Of a stretch of DNA of 48,714 nt, positions 34,601-41,567 are shown in pieces; within the stretch, counting starts at the first letter, position 1, and the number at the start of each line of letters is the position of its first letter. The notes below the pieces were generated by a model. The model worked only from the letters and a program-made list of their open reading frames with translations, did not search any database and was not told the DNA's origin. Position numbers and translations under genes: made by a program. The DNA is taken from the NCBI GenBank assembly GCA_017616735.1, contig JAFZXP010000034.1, positions 1-48,714 on the forward strand, read 5' to 3'. The stretch comes from Bacteroidales bacterium (GTDB lineage: Bacteria > Bacteroidota > Bacteroidia > Bacteroidales > F082).

Positions 34601-35857
34601 ATGAAAACGAGACACCTTATATTACTTCTGTTTGTATTTTTAATTTCTTGCTCTTCGCGAAAAGAAAAAGCATTCACCCCCGAGGAAGTCAGGCAATGGC
34701 CTGTTGTTAATGCCGACTCTATCTTCAAAGACCTGGATGCGCCCGTCATCAGCCAGAGGGCGGCTAAGATAGACAAAACTTGCACCAACCTGAAGAAAAA
34801 GACCACTTTCAACGGCACGGTGCTGTTTGCCGAGAAGGGCAGGGTGGTCTTGGTGAAGTCGTATGGAGTGAAAAATCTGCGCACACGCAAGGGCGAGCTG
34901 CACAACGACGATATCTATCAGCTCAGTTCGGTGTCAAAAATGTTCACCGCCGAGGCGATAATGATTCTCAAGTCGCGCGGTCTGATCGACTACGATGCTG
35001 ATATCCGTAAGTACATTCCCGAGTTCCCGTACGAAGGCATCACCACTCGCATGCTGCTCACGCACCGCTCGGGGCTGTCGCGTTACGAAACCTTGGCCGA
35101 CAACAACTGGCCAAACAAAAAGACTCCTTTCACCAACGACGACATGATAGATTATTATGTCAAGTACAAGCCCGATCCATATTTCAAGCCTGACAACGGT
35201 TTCCATTACTGCAACGTCAACTACGCCATGCTGGCAAGCATTGTGAAGCGGGTATCAGGCAAGCCGTTTGTCGACTTCATGCGTGAAGATTTGTTCGACG
35301 CTATAGGCATGCACCGCTCTTATATCTACGACATGCCCACCGACACAATGGTGTCGCTCTATTTGCCCGATTGCGTGCAGGGATACTATCTTGGACGTCG
35401 CCGGCCGCGTCAGGCTCAGAACGAATATCTGAACGGAGTCAAGGGCGATAAAATCATGTTTTCCAATGTCGAGGACATGTACCGTTTCAAGGTGGCCATC
35501 GACTATGGATTGCTGATGCCCGACAGCATACAGGCAGAGGCTTTTGTGCCCGGAAGCCCCAAGTATTCCAAACGAAAAGACAACTACGGATTCGGCTGGC
35601 GCATCTCACGCAAGCACCCCGGCTGTTACTACCATTACGGCTGGTGGAAGGGCTATCGTTCGTTCTTCCTCATCGATAAAGTCAACGACCGCACTTTGAT
35701 AGTGCTCACCAACACCGACAAGGGGCCTAATTCGGATGTTTTTTGGAACATCCTGACAGACAACACCATGCCTCTGGCACCCGCCTCAATCAACATACCT
35801 GTTGTGGAATTGGCCGAAGGCACCAGATTCCCTTGCAGCTCGTACAAAGACAGATAG
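34601..35857 (+). CDS. Serine hydrolase lipoprotein (class C beta-lactamase family)
   Basis: From the ATG at 34601 this is a 418-residue lipoprotein with signal ending LISC (Cys17). Active-site motifs of the beta-lactamase/penicillin-binding superfamily are complete: SVSK (Ser110, Lys113), YCN (Tyr203, Asn205) and HYG near the C-terminus. Such proteins can be esterases, D-amino-acid peptidases or beta-lactamases; the sequence alone does not say which. GTG at 34583 overlaps the promoter and is rejected. Its stop is 2 bases from the convergent response regulator. Confidence 0.88.
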   Translation: MKTRHLILLLFVFLISCSSRKEKAFTPEEVRQWPVVNADSIFKDLDAPVISQRAAKIDKTCTNLKKKTTFNGTVLFAEKGRVVLVKSYGVKNLRTRKGELHNDDIYQLSSVSKMFTAEAIMILKSRGLIDYDADIRKYIPEFPYEGITTRMLLTHRSGLSRYETLADNNWPNKKTPFTNDDMIDYYVKYKPDPYFKPDNGFHYCNVNYAMLASIVKRVSGKPFVDFMREDLFDAIGMHRSYIYDMPTDTMVSLYLPDCVQGYYLGRRRPRQAQNEYLNGVKGDKIMFSNVEDMYRFKVAIDYGLLMPDSIQAEAFVPGSPKYSKRKDNYGFGWRISRKHPGCYYHYGWWKGYRSFFLIDKVNDRTLIVLTNTDKGPNSDVFWNILTDNTMPLAPASINIPVVELAEGTRFPCSSYKDR

Positions 35858-35859
35858 TT

Positions 35860-36555
35860 TTAGCCGATGTTGTAAACTATCAGTTTGTAACCCAGTCCGT
35901 GCACGTTTTCCAACCTGACGTTTGGGTCGTCGCATAGCATGTCGCGCAACTTCTTGATGTAGACGTCCATGTTGCGCGCGTTGAAGTAGTTTTCCTGATT
36001 CCAAATTCTTTTCAGAGCCACCTGACGTTCAACCACACGGCCGAGGTATTCGTAGAAAAGCATAAGCAAATCCATCTCCTTGTTGGTCAGCTTGTGTGTG
36101 TTGCCGTTGATGTTCAGAGTGTGTCGCATGGTGTCGATGGTGTATCTTCCCAACGGCAGCAGATGCTGCGATTGCAGGTACATCTTGACTCTTCGCATAA
36201 TCGCCTGTATGCGCAGGCGCAGCTCTTCCATGCTGAATGGTTGGGCCAGGAAGTCGTCGACATCAACCTGAAAGCATTTGGCAATGTCGCTTTGCGGCAC
36301 ATTGCGGCCGAACATGATAATCGGAATGTCCTTGTTGGATTTGCGCACCTCCCGGGCCACTTCTATGCCGTCGATATAGGCAAGCGACACGTTGATGATC
36401 AGAAAGTTTAACTTTTCGCTTCTAAAGCAGCGCAGAGCTTCTCTGCCGTTCTCGCAGATGATGGTGGGATAACCGTTTGAAGCGAGATAATTCTTGGTTA
36501 TCATTGCCGTTTCACCATCGCCCTCTGCCAAAAGAATGTAATAGGGTCCTATCAT
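35860..36555 (-). CDS. RprY-like OmpR-family response regulator with degenerate receiver
   Basis: This 231-residue protein has an N-terminal receiver domain (1-118) and a C-terminal winged-helix DNA-binding domain (about 128-228, HKLTNKEMDLLMLFYEYLGR, FNARNMDVYIKKLRDML and VHGLGYKL). The DNA-binding part looks normal and close to Bacteroides RprY. The receiver is not: the phospho-acceptor Asp is Asn55 (IINVSL), the acidic pair is Glu11-Gly12 (AEGD), the switch Thr is Gly83 (IMFGRN), and the invariant Lys is Gln105 (AQPFSMEEL). It is unlikely to be phosphorylated and probably works by expression level or ligand. No kinase is adjacent. The -7 box TAACTTTG is at 36576-36583. Confidence 0.92.
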   Translation of the reverse strand: MIGPYYILLAEGDGETAMITKNYLASNGYPTIICENGREALRCFRSEKLNFLIINVSLAYIDGIEVAREVRKSNKDIPIIMFGRNVPQSDIAKCFQVDVDDFLAQPFSMEELRLRIQAIMRRVKMYLQSQHLLPLGRYTIDTMRHTLNINGNTHKLTNKEMDLLMLFYEYLGRVVERQVALKRIWNQENYFNARNMDVYIKKLRDMLCDDPNVRLENVHGLGYKLIVYNIG

Positions 36556-36575
36556 AATAGTGTGAATTGACCCGA

Positions 36576-36583
36576 CAAAGTTA
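36576..36583 (-). promoter_or_regulatory. Promoter (-7 box) of the atypical response regulator
   Basis: TAACTTTG on the minus strand matches TAnnTTTG and lies 21 bases before the start codon at 36555. Confidence 0.45.
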
Positions 36584-36710
36584 AATCACGAAAATTTGTT
36601 TAATATTTTTTGTGTTCGTAACACATTAAGTATCAATTATTTTTAACTTAATATGCGTTTTTTCGCACATATTGTTAAAAAATTTTTTCACCCAATCGAA
36701 AAAATAGTTG

Positions 36711-36718
36711 TATATTTG
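36711..36718 (+). promoter_or_regulatory. Promoter (-7 box) of the candidate small RNA
   Basis: TATATTTG matches TAnnTTTG exactly. The expected start of transcription is near 36725. A weak TTTTCA -33 element lies about 20 bp upstream. Confidence 0.55.
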
Positions 36719-36724
36719 CACCGT

Positions 36725-36840
36725 GAATGGCGTACATCCATAGTTCTCTATCCGAGAATTTGCGCTGTTCATAAAAGGTTTCATAAATTTTGGTTTTTGG
36801 TTCTGGAAACCGTCTCCGCTCAAGAGACGGTTTCTTTTTT
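36725..36840 (+). ncRNA. Candidate small RNA upstream of pgi
   Basis: This unit of about 115 bases has its own promoter (36711-36718) and its own intrinsic terminator (36806-36840), and no convincing reading frame. Two further hairpins are visible: GAATGG/CCAT..TTC (36725-36746, ATGG with CCAT) and TTCTC-TATCC-GAGAA (36744-36758). The pgi promoter lies downstream of the terminator, so this is not a pgi leader. It does not show the long central-bubble stem of 6S RNA, and I do not recognise it as a known family. The region 36556-36903 holds nothing else apart from the flanking promoters. Confidence 0.6.
36806..36840 (+). terminator. Intrinsic terminator of the candidate small RNA
   Basis: Perfect 11-bp stem GAAACCGTCTC (36806-36816) / GAGACGGTTTC (36824-36834), loop CGCTCAA, followed by a run of T bases. 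Confidence 0.9.
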
Positions 36841-36846
36841 TTGTAT

Positions 36847-36879
36847 TTTGCTGTAATTCAATAAAATTTTGTATATTCG
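36847..36879 (+). promoter_or_regulatory. Promoter of pgi
   Basis: A TTTG box (36847-36850) and TATATTCG (36872-36879) are 21 bp apart, starting just after the small-RNA terminator. The ATG follows at 36904. Confidence 0.5.
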
Positions 36880-36903
36880 CAAAAAATTAAAATCCTTTGT
36901 ATC

Positions 36904-38238
36904 ATGACTGACATAAAAGTAGATTTACGACAAGTAAAAGGTTTTCTGACTGACAATCAATTAGATACGTATAATAAAAAAGTGGCCGACACTTTCAAGA
37001 CCATTTATTCACGCACCGGAGCGGGCAACGATTTCCTTGGTTGGGTGAACCTGCCCTCGTCCATAACCCCTGATTTCATTAAAGATGTCAAGGCCAAGGC
37101 CGATGAACTCCGCAAGAAATCGGAGGTGTTTGTGGTTGTCGGCATTGGCGGTTCATATCTTGGTGCCCGCGCTGTCATCGAGGCGTTGAGCAATCATTTC
37201 GCATCAATGGTGGCATCAGGCAACCCGACTATAGTTTATGCCGGTCACAACATGAGCGAGGATTACATGCACGACCTCCTGAAGCTTCTTGATGAAAAGG
37301 AATATTCGATGACGGTGATTTCCAAATCGGGAACCACCACCGAGCCGGCCGTGGCATTCAGAATCTTGAAAAACCATATCGAAAAGAAATACGGCAAGGC
37401 CGAAGCCCGCACCCGTATCGTGGCCATCACCGACAAGGCTAAGGGTGCCCTGAAGGTTTTATCCGACAGCGAGGGTTACAAAACATATGTGGTGCCTGAC
37501 GATGTCGGCGGACGTTATTCGGTGCTGACTCCTGTCGGTTTATTGCCTATTGCAGTGGCTGGCATCGACATCGAGCAGCTGGTTGCAGGCGCTCGTCTGA
37601 TGGAAAAATATTGTCTCGACAATCAAAACGAGAACAACGAGACTGCAAAGTATGCTGTGGCGCGCCAGGCACTTCATCACAATGGCAAGGCTACCGAGAT
37701 TCTTGTCAATTACGAGCCTCGTCTGTGTTACTTCAGCGAATGGTGGAAGCAGCTTTATGGCGAAAGCGAAGGCAAGGACGGCAAGGGCATCTTCCCGGCC
37801 AGTGTCACCTTCACCACCGACTTGCACTCGATGGGACAGTACATACAGGAAGGCGTGCGCAACCTTATGGAAACAGTTATCAGCGTTGAGAATCCTAACA
37901 GCGAGATGCGTATTCCAAGCGACGACGCCAACCTCGACCAGATGAATTATATAGCCGGACGCCGTCTCAACGAGGTGAATCAAACCGCCGAGAAGGCTAC
38001 AATCTTGGCCCATGTTGACGGAGGCGTGCCAAATATCCGCATTGCAGTGCCAGCCATCAATGCCAACGTGCTCGGACAGCTGATATACTTCTTCGAGATA
38101 GGATGCGCGCTGAGCGGCTATATGCTGGAGGTGAACCCGTTCAACCAACCGGGCGTGGAGGCTTACAAAAAGAATATGTTCGCATTGCTCGGCAAACCGG
38201 GATATGAAGAACTGAGAAGTAAACTTGAGAAAAGATAA
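36904..38238 (+). CDS. pgi: Glucose-6-phosphate isomerase
   Basis: Pgi interconverts glucose-6-phosphate and fructose-6-phosphate in glycolysis and gluconeogenesis. The 444-residue length is that of the short bacterial form. Family motifs: VVVGIGGSYLGARAVIEAL, VISKSGTTTEPAVAFRIL (sugar-phosphate binding), DDVGGRYSVLTPVGLLPIAVAG (PGI signature 1 region), the catalytic Glu region SDDANLDQMNYIAGR and the C-terminal FNQPGVEAYKKNMFALLG with the catalytic Lys. It has its own promoter and is followed by a repeat-filled gap. Confidence 0.97.
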   Translation: MTDIKVDLRQVKGFLTDNQLDTYNKKVADTFKTIYSRTGAGNDFLGWVNLPSSITPDFIKDVKAKADELRKKSEVFVVVGIGGSYLGARAVIEALSNHFASMVASGNPTIVYAGHNMSEDYMHDLLKLLDEKEYSMTVISKSGTTTEPAVAFRILKNHIEKKYGKAEARTRIVAITDKAKGALKVLSDSEGYKTYVVPDDVGGRYSVLTPVGLLPIAVAGIDIEQLVAGARLMEKYCLDNQNENNETAKYAVARQALHHNGKATEILVNYEPRLCYFSEWWKQLYGESEGKDGKGIFPASVTFTTDLHSMGQYIQEGVRNLMETVISVENPNSEMRIPSDDANLDQMNYIAGRRLNEVNQTAEKATILAHVDGGVPNIRIAVPAINANVLGQLIYFFEIGCALSGYMLEVNPFNQPGVEAYKKNMFALLGKPGYEELRSKLEKR

Positions 38239-38241
38239 TTA

Positions 38242-38336
38242 ATAGTTAAAAGTTGAGAGTTGAGAGTTGACAATTAACTGTCAACTGTCAACTGATAACT
38301 GTCAACTGATAACTGTCAACTGATAACTGATAACTA
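38242..38336. repeat. Heptad repeat array with inverted halves (pgi / U32 gap)
   Basis: Units AGTTAAA and AGTTGAG give way, after a short turn, to the complementary units TCAACTG and TAACTGA, repeated to the start codon at 38337. As RNA it would form a long imperfect hairpin directly in front of the U32 gene, exactly as at 4314-4387. Confidence 0.7.
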
Positions 38337-39590
38337 ATGTTTGACATTGAAATAATGGCCCCTGTGGGCTCGTACGAGGCTCTGGCAGCAGCTATTCAGG
38401 CTGGGGCCGGCAGTGTGTATTTCGGCATAGGCAAACTCAACATGCGATCGAAGTCGACCAAGAATTTCACCCTCGACGACCTGCATACTATATCCGAGAC
38501 CTGCCGCGAGCACGGGGTGAAGAGCTATGTGACAGTCAACACGGTGGTGTTCGACGAGGAGATTGACGAGATGCATGCTCTTTTGGATGCCATCAAAGCC
38601 AACGAAATTTCAGCCATCATCGCCTCCGACCATAGTGTGATACAATATGCCCGCCAGATTGGCGTGGAGGTGCACATGTCGACTCAGTGCAATATCACAA
38701 ACATTGAGGCTGTGAAGTATTATTCACAGTTTGCCGATGTGATGGTGACCGCCCGCGAGCTCAATATCAACCAGGTGAGGCACATCACCGACGAGATTGA
38801 GCGTCGTCATATTACAGGCCCCCAAGGCGATTTGGTCAGGATAGAGGTGTTCTGTCACGGAGCGCTGTGCATGGCGGTGTCGGGCAAGTGCTATCTGAGC
38901 CTTGACAATTTCGGCACCAGTGCCAACCGTGGCGCCTGTGTGCAACCTTGCCGCCGTGGCTACGAGGTGACCGACCGCGACAAAGAAATCACCCTGGCCA
39001 TTGAAAACGAATATATTATGTCGCCCAAAGACCTCTGCACCCTGCCTTTTCTCGACAAAGTGCTGGCAGCGGGGGTGAAGGTGCTGAAAATCGAAGGCCG
39101 AGGCCGCTCGCCTGAGTATACCAAGGTGACGGTAGGCGTTTATCGCGAGGCTGTCGACGCCATAAATGCAGGCACATTTACCGAAGAAAAGGTGGCCGCA
39201 TGGACCGAGCGTCTGCGCAGTGTTTACAACCGCGACTTTTGGGACGGTTATTATCTGGGCCGCAAAATGGGCGAGTGGACTAAGAAATACGGCTCGCAAG
39301 CCACCAAAACCAAACTTTTTATCGGCACAATCACCAATTTCTTCGCTAAAATAAATGTTGCCGAAATCAGGATGGAGACCCACGATTTGAATGTAGGCGA
39401 CGAAATCATGATAATAGGGCCGACAACAGGCGTTTACGAGGACAAGGTGAAAGAGATTCGTGTCGACTTGTTGCCTGTCAATCAGACGGTTAAGGGCGAG
39501 TTGTGCTCAATTCCGGCACACGATGTGGTGCGCCGTGGCGACAAGGTTTATAAAGTTATCGAAGCTACAGAAGACGATGCAACACTTTAA
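38337..39590 (+). CDS. U32-family protein (TrhP/RlhA-like)
   Basis: This 417-residue protein begins with the family opening EIMAPVGSYEALAAAIQAGA and has the U32 signature EVFCHGALCMAVSGKC, with the Cys cluster that binds an iron-sulfur centre in studied members, and a partner Cys pair GACVQPCRRGYEV. Although named peptidases, well-studied U32 proteins hydroxylate tRNA (TrhP/YegQ) or 23S rRNA (RlhA). The length and C-terminal beta-barrel (TIGTITNFFAKINVAEIRME) fit the tRNA-type group. Its end overlaps the next gene by 14 bases. Confidence 0.9.
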   Translation: MFDIEIMAPVGSYEALAAAIQAGAGSVYFGIGKLNMRSKSTKNFTLDDLHTISETCREHGVKSYVTVNTVVFDEEIDEMHALLDAIKANEISAIIASDHSVIQYARQIGVEVHMSTQCNITNIEAVKYYSQFADVMVTARELNINQVRHITDEIERRHITGPQGDLVRIEVFCHGALCMAVSGKCYLSLDNFGTSANRGACVQPCRRGYEVTDRDKEITLAIENEYIMSPKDLCTLPFLDKVLAAGVKVLKIEGRGRSPEYTKVTVGVYREAVDAINAGTFTEEKVAAWTERLRSVYNRDFWDGYYLGRKMGEWTKKYGSQATKTKLFIGTITNFFAKINVAEIRMETHDLNVGDEIMIIGPTTGVYEDKVKEIRVDLLPVNQTVKGELCSIPAHDVVRRGDKVYKVIEATEDDATL

Positions 39591-40419
39591 TTTACATACA
39601 CATAGCATATATTCCGACGGAAAGTCGCCTATGGAGGATACCATAACCGAAGCGATAGCGCAAGGCATGCACACCCTTGGGTTTTCCGACCATTCCAGCG
39701 TGCCGTTCGAGAGCCGTGTATCCATCCCGATGGATAAAAACGAAGAATATGTCAATCATATCAAGGAGTTGAAAAACAAATATTCAGGACAGATTGACAT
39801 ACTGGCGTCGATGGAGATGGAGTTCATACCCGGAATAGTGGTCGATTTTCAGAAGACAAAGAAAGATTACGGCTTGGATTACCTTATCGGTTCGGTCCAT
39901 CTGGTGGGCAGCAACCCTGATACTCTGTGGTTTATCGACGGTAAAAGCATCGAGCCTTACGACCAGGGCCTGAAAGACTACTTCGGCGGCGACATCCGCA
40001 AAGGCGTCCGCGCTTATTTCGATCAGGAAAACGAGATGATTGAAACCGAAAAGTTCGACATTATCGGGCATTTCGACAAGGTGAAGATGAATGCGCGCGG
40101 CCGTTATTTCCAAGAGGATGAAAAATGGTATCGCGATATGGTTCTCGAGACATTAGACCTGATAAAACAGCACGATTTAATAGTTGAAATCAACACCCGC
40201 GGGCTTTACAAGCAACGCTACAACGGCTTTTACCCATCAGAGTGGCTGCTGCCGCGCATGAAAGAAATGAATATTCCGGTTGTCATCAGTTCTGATGCCC
40301 ACCAATACTGGGAGTTGACGTATTTCTTTAAAGAGGCTGAAGAGGCGCTGAAAGCTGTCGGGTATACTGAAACGTGGTGCTATCGCAACGGGGTCTGGAA
40401 CGGGGAGCCGTTGTTTTAA
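39577..40419 (+). CDS. PHP-domain phosphatase, histidinol-phosphatase-like (HisK type)
   Basis: From the ATG at 39577 this is a 280-residue PHP-domain protein. Metal ligands are seen in FNLHTHSIYSDG (His7, His9), GFSDHS, EMEFIPG, GSVHLVG, GHFDKVK and VISSDAHQ. This set is that of the HisK/HisJ-type histidinol phosphatases, which release phosphate from histidinol phosphate in histidine synthesis. No his genes are nearby, so another phosphate ester is possible. Translation is coupled to the U32 gene by overlap. A longer frame from 39460 would lie inside the U32 gene. Confidence 0.85.
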   Translation: MQHFNLHTHSIYSDGKSPMEDTITEAIAQGMHTLGFSDHSSVPFESRVSIPMDKNEEYVNHIKELKNKYSGQIDILASMEMEFIPGIVVDFQKTKKDYGLDYLIGSVHLVGSNPDTLWFIDGKSIEPYDQGLKDYFGGDIRKGVRAYFDQENEMIETEKFDIIGHFDKVKMNARGRYFQEDEKWYRDMVLETLDLIKQHDLIVEINTRGLYKQRYNGFYPSEWLLPRMKEMNIPVVISSDAHQYWELTYFFKEAEEALKAVGYTETWCYRNGVWNGEPLF

Positions 40420-40453
40420 TAGTTTAGAGTTGAAAGTTGATAGTTGAAAGTTA
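40420..40453. repeat. Heptad repeat array after the PHP phosphatase
   Basis: Units TAGTTTA, GAGTTGA, AAGTTGA and TAGTTGA, AAGTT in one orientation, directly after the stop codon. Confidence 0.6.
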
Positions 40454-40473
40454 TAAAGTATTGATGATTTAAA

Positions 40474-40554
40474 GACGGAAAACTATGCGAAAGCATCACG
40501 AATGTAAGACCTCAAGGGCTTACCCTGAAGTGAGGCTTCGCATAGTTTGGAGTC
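40474..40554 (+). repeat. Tandem hairpin element, copy 1
   Basis: The outer stem pairs GAC..AAACTATGCGAA with TTCGCATAGTTT..GTC, with a 3x3 internal loop GGA/GGA. Inside, TCAC pairs with GTGA and GTAAG with CTTAC. The 5' border (AAAGACGGAAAACTATGC) and the 20 bases before it recur at copy 2, 205 bases downstream. See findings. Confidence 0.75.
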
Positions 40555-40560
40555 GATTAT

Positions 40561-40600
40561 GAAAGTGTAAAGTTTAGAGTGTAGAGTTTAGAGTAGTTGA
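40561..40600. repeat. Degenerate heptad repeats between the hairpin elements
   Basis: Units such as AAGTTTAGAG and TAGAGTTTAGAGTAGTTGA recall the dispersed heptad family, in degraded form. Confidence 0.4.
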
Positions 40601-40608
40601 AAAAGTAG

Positions 40609-40628
40609 AGACGGTCGGTCGACCGTCT
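40609..40628. repeat. Short GC-rich palindrome
   Basis: AGACGGTCG (40609-40617) and CGACCGTCT (40620-40628) pair perfectly around GT. No T-run follows, so it is not a standard terminator. It lies midway between the two hairpin elements. Confidence 0.5.
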
Positions 40629-40678
40629 AAAGTTGAAGAGTTTAATAGTGTAAATGTTATAAGTATTGAAGTATAAAA

Positions 40679-40758
40679 GACGGAAAACTATGCAAAAAAT
40701 AGCAGGCATTGCGTTAGCTGAAAAAATTAGCCTGCGGCTTTTTGCATAGTTTGAAGTC
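40679..40758 (+). repeat. Tandem hairpin element, copy 2
   Basis: The same outer stem as copy 1 (AAAGACGGAAAACTATGC with GCATAGTTTGAAGTC) is extended by AAAAA/TTTTT. The inner stem is different: GCAGGC pairs with GCCTGC. It ends 28 bases before the prsW start, so it would be in the prsW leader RNA. The remaining bases of the 367-base gap (40420-40786) show no reading frame or clear promoter. Confidence 0.75.
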
Positions 40759-40786
40759 AAACTGTATGATGTAAAATATTGAAGAT

Positions 40787-41554
40787 ATGATAGATTTATT
40801 AGTTTTGATATTGGCAGTAGCGCCTGTGGCATGGTTACTCCGCTACATCTACCGTAAAGACAAATACGAGAAAGAACCTTTGCGGATGCTGATAAAAGCC
40901 TTTTTACTCGGCATACTTGCAATCCCGCTCGACTTCGTACTCATCGCCATCATCAATTCGCTTTGGGTAGGCGAGATGGTGTTCTACAGCGCGTTTTGGG
41001 AGGCCGGCATACCCGAAGAGCTGAGCAAATGGCTGCTTTTTATGATATTTATCTGGCGTAACGAGAACTTCAACGAGTTTTTCGACGGCATAGTTTACGC
41101 CACTTTCATCAGTTTGGGCTTCGCATGCGTTGAAAATATAATGTATGTGTTTGATAATGAGACATATTTTGGCGCCATAGGAGTGGGTGTGATGAGAGCT
41201 CTGCTGTCGGTGCCCGGGCATTTCCTCTTTGCCGTGCTGATGGGCTACTACCTCGGATTGGCAAAGTTTAAACCCGAGAATCGTCGTAAATACTTGATTT
41301 TGAGTTTGGCAGCCCCTATGCTTGCTCACGGCTTGTTCGATTATATCTTGATGTTGTCGGAAGGCCTTGAGGAATATGCTCCGATATTGGGCTCGCTGTT
41401 GTTTGTCGCATTCATTTATTTCGATCTTCGCCTGTGGAAGATGGGCATGAACCGAATCAACGATTTGCAGGATCAGTCAAAGCGGCAGCATGACGAGGAA
41501 ACCATTGCCGACATTAAGAAATTGGAAGATATTTTCAAACCCGATAATAAATAA
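40787..41554 (+). CDS. PrsW-family intramembrane metalloprotease
   Basis: This 255-residue protein has about seven membrane helices. The PrsW motifs are present: PEELSKW (Glu77, Glu78), FDGIVYATFISLGFACVENI (Glu116) and PGHFLFAVLMGY (His145). In Bacillus, PrsW starts the cleavage of an anti-sigma factor; elsewhere members are protease/CPBP-related with unknown targets. It ends in a charged cytoplasmic tail. The S46 peptidase starts 13 bases downstream. The gene is preceded by the tandem hairpin elements. Confidence 0.9.
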   Translation: MIDLLVLILAVAPVAWLLRYIYRKDKYEKEPLRMLIKAFLLGILAIPLDFVLIAIINSLWVGEMVFYSAFWEAGIPEELSKWLLFMIFIWRNENFNEFFDGIVYATFISLGFACVENIMYVFDNETYFGAIGVGVMRALLSVPGHFLFAVLMGYYLGLAKFKPENRRKYLILSLAAPMLAHGLFDYILMLSEGLEEYAPILGSLLFVAFIYFDLRLWKMGMNRINDLQDQSKRQHDEETIADIKKLEDIFKPDNK

Positions 41555-41567
41555 AAATTGTAATAAT

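Noticed and set aside
36725-36840. 6S RNA
   Set aside because: The long double-stranded closing stem with a central open bubble is not seen, and the unit is shorter than typical 6S.
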